A DNA stretch of 64,000 bases from an uncultured Oscillospiraceae bacterium. Its GTDB lineage: Bacteria; Bacillota; Clostridia; Oscillospirales; Oscillospiraceae. Positions 9,001 to 18,063 of this stretch are shown piece by piece. Location of the stretch: NCBI GenBank assembly GCA_910588495.1, contig CAJUPU010000010.1, forward strand, positions 21,532 to 85,531, in the 5' to 3' direction. The number at the start of each line of letters is the position of its first letter. Position 1 is the stretch's first letter. The notes below the pieces were generated by a model. It was not told the origin of the DNA and made no database searches. It saw only the letters and a program-made list of their open reading frames with translations. A program made the translations under genes and the position numbers.

Positions 9001-9888
9001 TCACACCTCGAAAAAACTTTTGATGAGCCTCAGGCGGGCGCCTTCACTAGAACCCAAGCCCAAAAATTCCCCGCTCTGGCTGTAGACCCGGAACTCTCCC
9101 TCCACGCCGGGGGTAGCGACGAACGCACCGTTGCGGAGCTTTTTTTCAGCGGCGGGGCGTACCGTGGCCTTCGCCCTCCAGCCGCTGCGGGCAAAATATT
9201 CATCCACAGGGAGGAGCAGGCTCTCCCCCTCCCCCCGGTCCACCGCGGCCTGGACCGCCTCCAGGCCCACGGAATCCTCCAGAGTAAAGCCCGCCGCTTT
9301 CACACGCCGGAGGGAGCTCATGCACCCGCCGCAGCCCAGGGCCTGTCCGATGTCGTGGCACAGGGTGCGCACATAGGTGCCCTTGGAGCACACCACCCGC
9401 AGGACGAAGTCCGCCCCCGCCTCCGGCCCGTCCAGCACCTCCAGGGCGCGGATGGTGACGGGCCGGGGCCTGCGCTCCACCTCTTTCCCTTTCCGGGCCA
9501 GCTCATAGAGCTTTTTGCCGTTCACCTTGACGGCGGACCACATGGGGGGCAGCTGCTGGATGTCCCCGGTGAACCGCTCCAGCGCGGCCAAGAGCTGGTC
9601 ACGGGTCACGTCCACGGGCCGCTCCTCCAGCACCTCCCCGGTGGTGTCCTGGGTGTTGGTGACAACACCTAGTTTTAATCCGGCGATGTATTCCTTATCG
9701 GAACCGGCGGCGAACTCCACCGCCCGGGTGGCCCGGCCGATGAACACGGGGAGCACCCCGGTGGCCATGGGGTCCAGGGTCCCGGCGTGGCCCACCCGCT
9801 TCTCGTGGAACATCCCCCGCAGCTTGGCGCACACGTCCATGGAGGTCCATCCGGCGGGCTTGTCGATGATGATGATACCGCTGGCCAT
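9001..9888 (-). CDS. truB: tRNA pseudouridine-55 synthase
   Basis: It makes the T-loop pseudouridine 55 in tRNA. The 295-residue protein contains KPAGWTSMDVCAKLR and RVGHAGTLDPMATGVLPV with the catalytic Asp in GTLDP, then the KGTYVRTLCHDIG motif near 170 and a short PUA-like C-terminus. It sits 3 bases after nrnA in the nusA-infB operon. Confidence 0.95.
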   Translation of the reverse strand: MASGIIIIDKPAGWTSMDVCAKLRGMFHEKRVGHAGTLDPMATGVLPVFIGRATRAVEFAAGSDKEYIAGLKLGVVTNTQDTTGEVLEERPVDVTRDQLLAALERFTGDIQQLPPMWSAVKVNGKKLYELARKGKEVERRPRPVTIRALEVLDGPEAGADFVLRVVCSKGTYVRTLCHDIGQALGCGGCMSSLRRVKAAGFTLEDSVGLEAVQAAVDRGEGESLLLPVDEYFARSGWRAKATVRPAAEKKLRNGAFVATPGVEGEFRVYSQSGEFLGLGSSEGARLRLIKSFFEV

Positions 9889-9891
9889 GGC

Positions 9892-10851
9892 TCACTCCTG
9901 GGTGGGCTGGGCCAGCTGCTGGCCGATGGCGGCCAGGATGGCCCGCTCCGCCTCGTCCACCGTCCCCTTGACGGTGCAGCCGGAGGCGGCCCGGTGCCCG
10001 CCGCCCCCCAGCCGGGCGCACACCTTGGTGGCGTTGAGCCGGGCGGCGTCGGTGCGCAGGGAGATGCGGCACTCGCCCCCCTCATGCTCCCGGATGGTGG
10101 CGGTGTGGAGCACTCCCTGGATCTGGCCCAGGAAGGCCGCCAGATCGTCGGTATCCTCGCTTGTGGCCCCGGCCTGGGCCATCATGTCCAGGGAGATGGG
10201 GGCCACGGCCACCGTGCCGTCGTGGTACAGGTTCATATTTTGTAAGATCAGGCTCTCCAGCTTCATCCGGCGCATGGATTTGGTACGGAAGTGCCGCTTG
10301 TTCAGCGCCTGGAAGGGGATGCCCTGCTCCATCAGCGCCGCCGCCGCCTTGTGGGTGTGGGGGGTGGTGTTTGCGTACACGAAGCAGCCGCAGTCGGTGG
10401 CCACCGCCACATAAAGCGGAGTCGCGATCTCGGCATCCATCACGCCCAATTCCCCGCAAATTTTCCAGACGATCTCGCCGCAAGCCGCCTTGTCCGCCTC
10501 CAGGCAGGTATTTTTTGCGAAAAACTCCTGGGAGGGGTGGTGGTCGATGGCAAGGTCGATGCGCCCCTTGTAGGGCAGGGCGTTGTCGGGCAGCAGGCCC
10601 TCGGTGGCCACGTCGGTGCTGACCACCGTGTCCGGCGCGAAGCCCTCCGGGGCGGTGAGGCCCTCCAGATAGCCCGCCAGCAGGGTGGTGGCGTCCAGGC
10701 TTGGCAGGACATAGGCGGTCTTGCCCAGCCTGCGCAGGGCCCGGCACAGCCCGGCGGCGCAGCCGATGGTGTCGCCGTCGGGGCGCTTGTGGGTGAGGAT
10801 CAGATAGTTGTCTCGGGCGGCCAAAAAGGCCGCCGCTTCCCGGCAGTCCAT
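9892..10851 (-). CDS. nrnA: DHH/DHHA1 phosphoesterase, NrnA-type nanoRNase / pAp phosphatase
   Basis: It is predicted to degrade very short RNAs and dephosphorylate 3'-phosphoadenosine 5'-phosphate. The 319-residue protein shows the metal motifs HKRPDGDTIG, VVSTDVA, the DHH triplet in LAIDHHPS, TDCGCF, and the DHHA1 substrate motif GGGGHRAASG near the C-terminus. It sits between rbfA and truB, as usual in Firmicutes. Confidence 0.92.
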   Translation of the reverse strand: MDCREAAAFLAARDNYLILTHKRPDGDTIGCAAGLCRALRRLGKTAYVLPSLDATTLLAGYLEGLTAPEGFAPDTVVSTDVATEGLLPDNALPYKGRIDLAIDHHPSQEFFAKNTCLEADKAACGEIVWKICGELGVMDAEIATPLYVAVATDCGCFVYANTTPHTHKAAAALMEQGIPFQALNKRHFRTKSMRRMKLESLILQNMNLYHDGTVAVAPISLDMMAQAGATSEDTDDLAAFLGQIQGVLHTATIREHEGGECRISLRTDAARLNATKVCARLGGGGHRAASGCTVKGTVDEAERAILAAIGQQLAQPTQE

Positions 10852-10854
10852 GGC

Positions 10855-11250
10855 TCAGTCCTCCTCATCCAGCACGATGTGGGCGTTGGCGGGGTTGGGG
10901 GGCTTGACCACATCGGGGTCCCGGAGCAGGTCCAGGATGTGGGCCCCCTGGTCGATGGAGTCGTCCCGGACGAAGGACAGCTCGGGGGTGCTGCGCAGGT
11001 CCAGGGTCCGGCCCAGCTCCCGGCGCAGCCAGCCGGAGGCGGACTTCAGCCCCTTCAGCGCCTGGGCGGAGGCGGACTTGTCCAGCACGCTGACGAAGAT
11101 CTTGGCGTATTTCAGGTCCGGGGTGGTCTCCACGGCGGTGACGGAGATCATCCCGGCGTTGGCTACCCGGGGGTCCTTCACCGTGGGGATGAGGGAGGCC
11201 AGCTCCCGCTGGATCTCCTCGTTCACGCGGCCGATGCGATTGCTTGGCAT
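10855..11250 (-). CDS. rbfA: Ribosome-binding factor A
   Basis: A 30S maturation factor with a KH-like fold, 131 residues. Hallmarks are RIGRVNEEIQRELASLI at the N-terminus, VTAVETTPDLKYAKIFVSV in the middle, and LRRELGRTLDLRSTPEL. The ATG at 11250 has AAGGAGG 5 bases upstream, placed right after the stop of the preceding 132-residue gene. Confidence 0.95.
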   Translation of the reverse strand: MPSNRIGRVNEEIQRELASLIPTVKDPRVANAGMISVTAVETTPDLKYAKIFVSVLDKSASAQALKGLKSASGWLRRELGRTLDLRSTPELSFVRDDSIDQGAHILDLLRDPDVVKPPNPANAHIVLDEED

Positions 11251-11260
11251 AAGCTCCTCC

Positions 11261-11659
11261 TTAGATCGTGACGGTAAAGCAGGATTGTTCCGTGTCCAGA
11301 AACTGCCTGACCGTGTCCATGTCAAAGTCTGAAAGGGTCCCGTGGAAGCGGACCAGGCGGGGATGCTCCCCTACCCAGAGGTGCCACAGCTCCACCGTCT
11401 CGCCGGGGGAAACATGCTGGGACAGATACCGCTTGAGGCTGTCCAGATCCCGTTCGTCCGCTTCCAGGGACAATTCGTACTGATAGTGTTTCATGGGATA
11501 GCCCAGTTCATCCACGCTCCGGCGGTAGTATTGGTGGGGCTCCAGCTTGAAGCCCGCCTCCATGCCGATCTCGGTCTTGCGGACGGTCATCACCCGGAAC
11601 TCCTGGCAGTCGATCAGGGGGAGTTCCCTGTCCGCCGCCAGCAGGTAGACGCAGCTCAT
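11261..11659 (-). CDS. Unrecognised 132-residue protein inserted between infB and rbfA
   Basis: I do not recognise this protein. It is soluble, acidic and rich in Tyr/His, with no signal peptide or clear domain motif. The start ATG at 11659 is preceded by AAAGGAG, and its stop directly abuts the rbfA ribosome binding site, so it is translated as part of the operon. Genes normally found at this position in Firmicutes are infB followed directly by rbfA. With the two small AT-rich genes upstream it forms a three-gene insertion. Confidence 0.6.
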   Translation of the reverse strand: MSCVYLLAADRELPLIDCQEFRVMTVRKTEIGMEAGFKLEPHQYYRRSVDELGYPMKHYQYELSLEADERDLDSLKRYLSQHVSPGETVELWHLWVGEHPRLVRFHGTLSDFDMDTVRQFLDTEQSCFTVTI

Positions 11660-11714
11660 AGGCGCTCCTTTCCCGCGAAAAGGGGGCGGGCGAAACCGCC
11701 CGCCCCAAGCCCTT

Positions 11715-11867
11715 TTACTTTTGGTCTGCTGTTGTCACGTAAACCCGGATGATCTTTTTGATTTCTTCTTTTGTATAGACCTCTTGGGATGGGTCCTCAT
11801 CGATGATGTTGCACAGGTCAAACGCCATGGCTTTTCTGGTGTCCTGTCTCTCAGCTTCTGTCCCCAT
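11715..11867 (-). CDS. 50-residue small protein, AT-rich
   Basis: Too short for most ORF cut-offs, but AAAGGAG sits 7 bases before the ATG at 11867. The protein (starts MGTEAERQDTRKAMAFDLC, contains YTKEEIKKIIRVYV) is a plausible small helical protein with no membrane segment. Its base composition is clearly lower in GC than the flanking operon, which suggests acquisition. Function unknown. Confidence 0.6.
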   Translation of the reverse strand: MGTEAERQDTRKAMAFDLCNIIDEDPSQEVYTKEEIKKIIRVYVTTADQK

Positions 11868-11884
11868 CGTTATGCTCCTTTCCG

Positions 11885-12031
11885 TCAACCCTCTAATGTG
11901 CTTTGCAGATCTTTTATGATGATTTCCAGTTTGACTTTCCTCTTTTCTGCATTTTCTTCCTCATTTACTTCGCGCAATGCGGAAATAAGCAATCGGAGGA
12001 ATCCTTTGAATTGGCGGTCAGATTCACCCAT
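11885..12031 (-). CDS. 48-residue small charged helical protein, AT-rich
   Basis: It starts with ATG at 12031, four bases after the infB stop, with GAGG 9 bases upstream, so it is probably translationally linked to infB. The sequence (MGESDRQFKGFLRLLISALR, then a Glu/Lys-rich stretch) predicts one or two amphipathic helices. Lower GC than its neighbours. No family recognised; similar short proteins occur in mobile elements of gut Clostridia, but that is only an impression. Confidence 0.55.
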   Translation of the reverse strand: MGESDRQFKGFLRLLISALREVNEEENAEKRKVKLEIIIKDLQSTLEG

Positions 12032-12035
12032 AGGT

Positions 12036-14405
12036 TCAAACCTCGATCTGCTCCATCACGAAGGCCTCGATCACGTCGCCCTCCTTGATATCGCTGTACT
12101 TCTCGATCCCGATGCCGCACTCGTAGCCCCGGGCGACCTCCTTCACGCTGTCCTTGAAGCGCTGGAGGGAGTTCATCACGCCCTCGTGGATCACGATGCC
12201 GTCCCGCACCAGGCGGATCTGGGCGTTTCGGGCCACCTTGCCGTCGGTGACATAGCACCCGGCCACGAAGCCCACCCCGGTGATCTTGTACACCTGGCGC
12301 ACCTCGGCCTGACCCAGGGCCACCTCCCTGAACTTGGGGGCCAGCATCCCCTTCATGGCGGACTCGATCTCGTTGATGCAGTCGTAGATCACCCGGTACA
12401 TCCGCATATCCACCTTGTTGCGGGAAGCGGAGTCGGCGGCATTCTTGTCCGGGCGGACGTTGAAGCCCACGATGATGGCGTTGGAGGTGGTCGCCAGCAT
12501 CACGTCGGACTCGTTGATGGCGCCCACGGCGCAGTGGATCACCCGCACCCGGACCTCCTCGTTGGAGATCTTCTCCAGACTGGCCTTGACGGCCTCGGCG
12601 CTGCCCTGGACGTCCGCCTTGACGATGATGTTGAGGTCCTTCATCTCCCCCGCCTGGATCTGGCTGAACAGCTCCTCCAGGGACACCTTCTGCTTGGCCG
12701 CGCCGGTGGTGGCGTTCTTCATCTCCGCCTTGCGCTGCTCCACCAGCTCCCGGGCCATGCGCTCGTCGGCCACGGCGTGGAAGTCGTCGCCCGCCCCGGG
12801 CACCTCGCCCATGCCGATGATCTCCACCGGCACGGAAGGCCCCGCCTCGGCCACCTTGTTCCCCTTGTAGTCGGTCATGGCCCGCACACGGCCCACCGCC
12901 ATGCCGGCGATGATCACGTCGCCCTGCTTCAGGGTGCCGTTCTGCACCAGCAGGGTGGCCACGGGGCCCCGGCCCTTGTCCAGCCGGGCCTCGATCACCG
13001 CGCCGTGGGCGGTGCGGTTGGGGTTGGCCCTCAGCTCCCGCATCTCGGAGGTGAGGGTGACCATCTCCAGCAGGTTGTCGATGCCCAGCCCCGTCTTGGC
13101 GGAGATGGGGCAGATCACCGTGTCGCCGCCCCACTCGTCGGGCACCAGCCCGTGCTCGGTGAGCTGCTGCTTGATCCGCTCCGGGTTGGCCTCCGGCTTA
13201 TCCATCTTGTTGATGGCCACGATGATGGGGATCTCGGCGGCCTTGGCGTGGTTGATGGACTCCACCGTCTGGGGCATGATGCCGTCGTCGGCGGCCACCA
13301 CCAGAATGGCCACGTCGGTGATCATGGCGCCCCGGGCCCGCATGGCGGTGAACGCCTCGTGGCCCGGCGTGTCCAGGAAGGTGATGGGCTTGCCGTTCAC
13401 CTCCACCTGGTAGGCGCCGATGTGCTGGGTGATGCCGCCGGCCTCGCCGCTCACCACGTTGGCGTTGCGGATATGGTCCAGCAGGGAGGTCTTGCCGTGG
13501 TCCACGTGGCCCATGACAACCACCACCGGGGCCCGGGGGACCAGGTCCTCCTCTTTATCCTCGGCGGTGTCGATCAGCCGCTCCTCGATGGTGACGATGA
13601 TCTCCTTCTCCACCTTGCAGCCCAGCTCCATGGCCACCAGGGCGGCGGTGTCGTAGTCGATGATGTCGCTGAGGGAGGCCATCACCCCGTTGCGGATCAG
13701 GCACTTGACCACCTCGGCTCCGGTCTTTTTCATCCGGGAGGCCAGCTCGCCCACCCCGATCTCGTCGGGGATCTTCACGGTGAGGGGGGTCTTTTTGGCG
13801 ATCTCCAGCTGGAGGCGGCGCATCCGGTCCTGCTCCTCCTGGCGGCGCTTGCTGCCGAAGCTCTGGCCCCGGTTCCTGCTGTTCCGGTTCTGGAACTTCT
13901 GCTTGCCGGTCTGCATCCGGTTGGCCTTGTCCGGAGCCAGGTCCTCCAGCCGCTGGTCATACTTCTCCAGGTTGGGGCCGCCGCCCTTGCGGGTGTCCAC
14001 CACCTTCTTCTCCGGGGTGCGGCTGGCGGGCTTGGCGGGGGCGGCGCTCTTGGGCTGCTCCTTCCGGCCCTCTCCGGCGGGCGCGCCTTTGCCCTGGTCC
14101 CGGCCGGGGGCGGGCCTGCCGTCCTTCTGGGCGCTCTTGGGCTGCTCCTGGGCCTTGGGGGCGGGGGCGGCCTCCCGCTTGGGCTCGTGGTACACGTCGG
14201 CGTAGATGGATTCGATGGACTCCACCTGGTTCTTCTGGGTCAGGTGCTCAAAGATGATGGTCAGCTCCCGGTCCGTCAGGACCTTGGTGGGGGACACGTT
14301 CTCTTTGGTGTGCTCGGCGAGGATGGCGGTAATGGCTTTGGCTTGCATCCCAAAGTCTTTGGCCACATCCCGGGCGTTCAGCTTCGCAAGGCTCAAACAG
14401 GCCAC
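12036..14405 (-). CDS. infB: Translation initiation factor IF-2
   Basis: A GTPase that places initiator fMet-tRNA on the ribosome. The 789-residue protein has an IF2-N domain, a low-complexity Lys/Pro/Ala/Gln linker (~residues 75-190), a second IF2-N-like segment, then the G domain with [34 protein letters not shown] and [10 protein letters not shown]. Two beta-barrel domains and the fMet-tRNA-binding C2 domain follow, ending [12 protein letters not shown]. It follows ylxQ by three bases. Confidence 0.97.
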   Translation of the reverse strand: MACLSLAKLNARDVAKDFGMQAKAITAILAEHTKENVSPTKVLTDRELTIIFEHLTQKNQVESIESIYADVYHEPKREAAPAPKAQEQPKSAQKDGRPAPGRDQGKGAPAGEGRKEQPKSAAPAKPASRTPEKKVVDTRKGGGPNLEKYDQRLEDLAPDKANRMQTGKQKFQNRNSRNRGQSFGSKRRQEEQDRMRRLQLEIAKKTPLTVKIPDEIGVGELASRMKKTGAEVVKCLIRNGVMASLSDIIDYDTAALVAMELGCKVEKEIIVTIEERLIDTAEDKEEDLVPRAPVVVVMGHVDHGKTSLLDHIRNANVVSGEAGGITQHIGAYQVEVNGKPITFLDTPGHEAFTAMRARGAMITDVAILVVAADDGIMPQTVESINHAKAAEIPIIVAINKMDKPEANPERIKQQLTEHGLVPDEWGGDTVICPISAKTGLGIDNLLEMVTLTSEMRELRANPNRTAHGAVIEARLDKGRGPVATLLVQNGTLKQGDVIIAGMAVGRVRAMTDYKGNKVAEAGPSVPVEIIGMGEVPGAGDDFHAVADERMARELVEQRKAEMKNATTGAAKQKVSLEELFSQIQAGEMKDLNIIVKADVQGSAEAVKASLEKISNEEVRVRVIHCAVGAINESDVMLATTSNAIIVGFNVRPDKNAADSASRNKVDMRMYRVIYDCINEIESAMKGMLAPKFREVALGQAEVRQVYKITGVGFVAGCYVTDGKVARNAQIRLVRDGIVIHEGVMNSLQRFKDSVKEVARGYECGIGIEKYSDIKEGDVIEAFVMEQIEV

Positions 14406-14408
14406 CTC

Positions 14409-14804
14409 CTAAATTTCAGGCGCAGCGGGCCTTTTCATTCCAGCCCGCGACTTCTTTGTTTCGTTCAGCAGGGACGCGATGGGGCGCAGGTCCTCGTCCC
14501 GGCCGGCCAGCTTTTCCGCCAGCGCGGCCGCCAGCCCCTGGTCGGTGAGGGCGGCCACGGCGCACAGCCTCCTGCCCAGCGCGCGCCCCAGGGTCTCTTT
14601 GTCCCAGGGCAGGCGTACCCACGGCACGCCCCCCAGCTCCGCCATGCGTCCGGCGCGGTCCACGCTGTTCTGGGCCGCGTCGGCGGCGGTGAGCACCAGG
14701 CGTGCCCGGCCCGCCTTACAGGCCTCGGCCACCGGCTCCTCGCCTATGGCCAGGTTGTTCCCCCGCAGGGCCAGCCCCAGCAGGGATAGGGCGCTGTCAG
14801 TCAC
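14409..14804 (-). CDS. ylxQ: L7Ae-family RNA-binding protein (YlxQ)
   Basis: A small kink-turn-type RNA-binding protein encoded in nusA-infB operons. About 131 residues: ALSLLGLALRGNNLAIGEEPV and ARLVLTAADAAQNS match the L7Ae fold. Two GTG codons are possible (14813 and 14804). The second gives the usual family N-terminus and has GGGTGAGGG just upstream, so I chose it. Either start overlaps the end of ylxR, implying translational coupling. Confidence 0.85.
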   Translation of the reverse strand: MTDSALSLLGLALRGNNLAIGEEPVAEACKAGRARLVLTAADAAQNSVDRAGRMAELGGVPWVRLPWDKETLGRALGRRLCAVAALTDQGLAAALAEKLAGRDEDLRPIASLLNETKKSRAGMKRPAAPEI

Positions 14805-15072
14805 CGCCCTCACCCGCCTTCATCTGCGCCTCCAGCGCGTCCCACACCTCGGGGGGCATGGGGGAGGACAGCGCCCGCTCCACGGCCCGCTTCTTCCTGG
14901 CCTGGGCCAGGCAGTCCGGATCGGGACACAGGTAGGCCCCCCGGCCCGGCTTCTTCCCCCTAAAGTCCAGCGACAGCTCTCCCTCGGGGGAGCGGACCAC
15001 CCGGATCAGCTCCGGCTTGGGCTTCATCTCCCGGCAGCCGAGGCATTGGCGCATGGGTATCTTTTTCGGCAC
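14797..15072 (-). CDS. rnpM: RNase P modulator RnpM (YlxR, DUF448)
   Basis: A 91-residue protein with the family hallmark RQCLGCREMKPKPELIRVVR followed by GRGAYLC. YlxR of Bacillus, now called RnpM, binds RNase P RNA and modulates it. Located between nusA and ylxQ, the standard operon position. Confidence 0.93.
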   Translation of the reverse strand: MPKKIPMRQCLGCREMKPKPELIRVVRSPEGELSLDFRGKKPGRGAYLCPDPDCLAQARKKRAVERALSSPMPPEVWDALEAQMKAGEGGD

Positions 15073-15099
15073 GGCACGTCCCCCCTCCCCTCAGATAGA

Positions 15100-16260
15100 T
15101 CACTGGGCCCCTTCGATATCTTCCTCATCCGCCGCCTCGGGCGCCTCGACTGCCTCCTCTTCCAGAGGCTCGGGGGCGCTGGCGGGGCGGATGTCGATCT
15201 TATAGCCCGTCAGCCGGGCGGCCAGGCGGGCGTTCTGCCCCTCCTTGCCGATGGCCAGGGACAGCTGGTCGTCGGGCACCACCACCCGGCAGCTCTTGCC
15301 TGCCTCCAGCTCGGTGACGCTGATCACGTCGGCGGGGGCCAGGGCGGCGGCCACGTACTGGCCGGGGTCCTCCGACCACTTGATGATGTCCACCTTCTCG
15401 CCCCGCAGCTCCTCCACCACGGCGTTGACCCGCTGGCCCCTGGGGCCCACGCAGGCGCCGATGGGGTCCACGTTCTCGTCGTCGCTCCACACGGCCAGCT
15501 TGGTGCGGCTGCCCGCCTCCCGGGCGATGGACATGACCTGCACCGTGCCGTCGTAGATCTCGGGGACCTCCAGCTCGAACAGGCGCTTGACCAGCCCCGG
15601 GTGGGTCCGGGAGATGAGCACCTGGGGGCCCCGGTTGGCCTGGCGGACCTCCACCACGTACACCCGGACCCGGTCGCCCTCCCGGACGACCTCTCCCTTC
15701 ACCTGCTCCCCGGCGGACAGGAAGGCGTCGGTGAACTCGGACCCGGAGGTGAGGCGGATGGCCACCGAGCCGTTGCGCTCGTCCACCCGGGTGACGGTGC
15801 CGGTGAGGATCTCGTGCTGCTTGGCGGAGAACTCGTCGAAGATCATCCCCCGCTCCGCCTCCCGCATTCCCTGGATGATCACCTGGCGGGCGGTCTGGGC
15901 GGCGATGCGCCCGAAGTTCTTGGGCTTGATCTCGATGCGCAGCACATCCCCCAGCTGGGCCCGGGGCAGGGAGCGGCGGGCCTCCTCCAGGCCGATCTCG
16001 GTGTGGGGATTGTCCACCACCTCCACCACGTCCTTCTTGACGAACATGCGCACGGACTCCAGCTCCTCGTTGGCGTCCACCACCACGTTGTCGGTGATGC
16101 CCTCGTGATCCCGCTTGTAGGCGGTGACCAGGGCCTGGGCGATCTTCTCCAGCATGTAGCTCTTGGGGATGCCCTTGTCCTTCTCGATATCGGAGATGGC
16201 GGCGAAAAATTCCTTGGCGTCCAGCTCCGTGCTCTTTGCGGCGATCTTTTTCTTAGCCAT
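15100..16260 (-). CDS. nusA: Transcription termination/antitermination factor NusA
   Basis: It binds RNA polymerase and promotes pausing and intrinsic termination. The 386-residue protein has an N-terminal polymerase-binding domain (to ~125), an S1 domain (~130-200, [17 protein letters not shown]), and two KH domains ([38 protein letters not shown]), then a short acidic tail. It lacks the extra acidic repeats of proteobacterial NusA. ATG at 16260 is preferred over an in-frame TTG at 16281, which overlaps rimP. Confidence 0.97.
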   Translation of the reverse strand: MAKKKIAAKSTELDAKEFFAAISDIEKDKGIPKSYMLEKIAQALVTAYKRDHEGITDNVVVDANEELESVRMFVKKDVVEVVDNPHTEIGLEEARRSLPRAQLGDVLRIEIKPKNFGRIAAQTARQVIIQGMREAERGMIFDEFSAKQHEILTGTVTRVDERNGSVAIRLTSGSEFTDAFLSAGEQVKGEVVREGDRVRVYVVEVRQANRGPQVLISRTHPGLVKRLFELEVPEIYDGTVQVMSIAREAGSRTKLAVWSDDENVDPIGACVGPRGQRVNAVVEELRGEKVDIIKWSEDPGQYVAAALAPADVISVTELEAGKSCRVVVPDDQLSLAIGKEGQNARLAARLTGYKIDIRPASAPEPLEEEAVEAPEAADEEDIEGAQ

Positions 16261-16277
16261 GTTGACGTTCAGCTCCT

Positions 16278-16721
16278 TCAAAACTCGACGTGGAGCCGCA
16301 CCTGGGCCACGTCTTTCTTCTCGAAACGGACGCCGTCCACCAGCACGGCCCCGTCCTCATAGCCGGTGAGGGCGCCGGACAGCTCCTTGCGCCCGCCCAC
16401 GGGCCGGTAGAGCTTCAGATCCACCGCCCGCCCCATGCAGGCGGCGAAGTGCTCGGGCTTTTTCAGCGCCCGGTCCAGCCCGGCGGAGGACACCTCGAAG
16501 GTGTAGCCGCCCTGGATGGGGTCGGCCTGGTCCAGCGCGTCGGACAGGGGCCGGGACACCGCCTCGCAGCAGTCGATGTCCACGCCGCCCTCCCGGTCGA
16601 TGTAGACCCGGAGGAACCACTCCCCGGCCTCCTTCACATATTCCACGTCCCACAGGGTGCACCCGGCCTGCTCCACGATGGGCAGGGCCAGCCCGGCCAC
16701 CGTGTCCGTCACCTTTGCCAT
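16278..16721 (-). CDS. rimP: Ribosome maturation factor RimP
   Basis: A 30S assembly factor, 147 residues. It has GCTLWDVEYVKEAGEWFLRV, then DIDCCEAVSRPLSDALD and the strong motif EVSSAGLDRALKKPEHF. ATG at 16721 has GAAGGGAG 7 bases upstream; an in-frame upstream start would add ten residues without a binding site. First gene of the operon, separated from its promoter by a structured leader. Confidence 0.95.
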   Translation of the reverse strand: MAKVTDTVAGLALPIVEQAGCTLWDVEYVKEAGEWFLRVYIDREGGVDIDCCEAVSRPLSDALDQADPIQGGYTFEVSSAGLDRALKKPEHFAACMGRAVDLKLYRPVGGRKELSGALTGYEDGAVLVDGVRFEKKDVAQVRLHVEF

Positions 16722-16754
16722 GATGAGGCTCCCTTCCAAAACTATCGTCATACG

Positions 16755-16788
16755 GAGAAGCGCTCAGGGCCGTTTCTCCGCGCTTCTC
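16755..16788 (-). promoter_or_regulatory. Second hairpin in the rimP leader
   Basis: A 9-bp stem GAGAAGCGC/GCGCTTCTC (16755-16763 with 16780-16788) encloses a 16-base loop. It lies in the transcribed leader between the terminator-like hairpin and rimP. Confidence 0.55.
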
Positions 16789-16790
16789 TT

Positions 16791-16820
16791 CAAAAGAAAG
16801 AGTGAGGCCCGCGCCTCACT
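16791..16820 (-). terminator. Terminator-like hairpin inside the rimP-nusA leader
   Basis: An 8-bp stem AGTGAGGC/GCCTCACT is followed on the minus strand by CTTTCTTTTG. It lies downstream of the rimP promoter at 16847-16875, so it can act as an attenuator as well as finishing transcripts from the gene at 16899. Confidence 0.65.
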
Positions 16821-16846
16821 CCTTCCTTACCATACATAACGTTGGT

Positions 16847-16875
16847 ATTCTACCACGGCTGTCCATGGATTGCAA
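16847..16875 (-). promoter_or_regulatory. Sigma-A promoter of the rimP-nusA-infB operon
   Basis: Minus-strand TTGCAA (16875-16870), 17-base spacer, TAGAAT (16852-16847). It lies just after the stop codon of the preceding gene. Confidence 0.72.
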
Positions 16876-16898
16876 GCCCCCTGGGCAAAAAATTTCCT

Positions 16899-18038
16899 TT
16901 ACCGGGCCGTTTGCCCCAGGGCGGGGGCCGTGGCCTGGTAGATCCGGCAGTTCTCCTCCTCCATGGCGTTCAGCGCCCCCCGCAGGAAGCTCTGCCCCGC
17001 GCTCCCGCAGGCCAGCTCCACGAAGTTCACCTCCCTGGCGTCCAGCCCCCGGACCAGCGCCCCGCCGGAGGGGGCGTCCTCCTCCCGGGCGGTGGCGGTC
17101 CACACCACATAGCCCGCCCGGGCCAGCTCCTCCCGGCCCTTCTCGTCCAGATCCGGGGCGCTGACCACCAGGGCGTTGTACCGGGCGGCGGCGGCCAGCA
17201 GCGCCCTGCCCCGCTCCGCCTGGGCCAGGCAGTCCGCCCCGTCGCCGCCGGACAGCACCAGCCCCAGCGTGTGGCCCGCCCCCGCCAGGCACCGGGCCAG
17301 ATCCCCCTGGCCGGCCAGCTCCTGGACCTCGAAGAGGAACAGCGCCCGCTGCTCCCGGCTCTCCAGCAGCTGGGCGCACTCCCGGGCCGACGGCCCGCAC
17401 CGCAGGGCCAGGAACAGCTCCGCCCCGCTGGGGGGCTCCGACGCCTCCACCCCGCCGGAGGGGACCGGGTCCACCCCCTCGCCCCGGCCGCCGGACTCCA
17501 GGTAGCGCCGCAGGCTGTCCGCCAGCTGCATCCCCGCCGCGTCGGCGAAGTCCCGGTCGGTGAGGATGGCGGCGCTGTTGGTCACCCGGATCAGGGTGCC
17601 GTAGGGCGTGCGGGTGCGGGTGCAGCTGATGATGCCGAAATACTGGCAGATCCAGTCGATGGGGATGAACACGGTGGCGTTGCGCACCATGGCCCGGGCG
17701 GACACCGGCACGCCGTTCAGGTCCTGGGCGGTGTTGTTCTGGATGTCGAAGGTCACCCCCCGCTGGCCGTCGGTGACCAGCACGGTCCGCCGGGTGGTGC
17801 TGTACAAAGCGCTCACCCCCAGGTTGATGCCGTTGACCTGGTTGGACAGCATGGTATAGGGCACATACAGCACCCCGCCCACCGTGCGGGGCATGTTCTC
17901 GGCGGTGGTGTCCAGCACCCGCTCGTTCACCGCCATCAGGTTCACGCCGCCCACCGCGCCGAAGGCGGGGACCAGCGCCGCCGCCAGCAGCACCAGCGCC
18001 AGCGCCGCCGCGGCCAGTCCTTTTTTCCAACCCCTCAT
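16899..18038 (-). CDS. Secreted protein with copper-amine-oxidase N-terminal-like domain
   Basis: A 379-residue protein with a signal peptide (MRGWKKGLAAAALALVLL onward, cleavage near AFGA). Residues ~35-170 resemble the Cu-amine-oxidase N1 / stalk module used by many clostridial surface proteins (GGVLYVPYTMLSNQ, VFIPIDWICQYFGI). The C-terminal ~200 residues may be a Rossmann-like domain that I cannot assign. The second of two near ATGs (18038) is chosen because GGAGGG is 7 bases upstream. It follows cinA by 25 bases and is probably co-transcribed. Confidence 0.7.
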   Translation of the reverse strand: MRGWKKGLAAAALALVLLAAALVPAFGAVGGVNLMAVNERVLDTTAENMPRTVGGVLYVPYTMLSNQVNGINLGVSALYSTTRRTVLVTDGQRGVTFDIQNNTAQDLNGVPVSARAMVRNATVFIPIDWICQYFGIISCTRTRTPYGTLIRVTNSAAILTDRDFADAAGMQLADSLRRYLESGGRGEGVDPVPSGGVEASEPPSGAELFLALRCGPSARECAQLLESREQRALFLFEVQELAGQGDLARCLAGAGHTLGLVLSGGDGADCLAQAERGRALLAAAARYNALVVSAPDLDEKGREELARAGYVVWTATAREEDAPSGGALVRGLDAREVNFVELACGSAGQSFLRGALNAMEEENCRIYQATAPALGQTAR

Positions 18039-18063
18039 GTCCATCCCTCCCGCCGTCCGCTCC

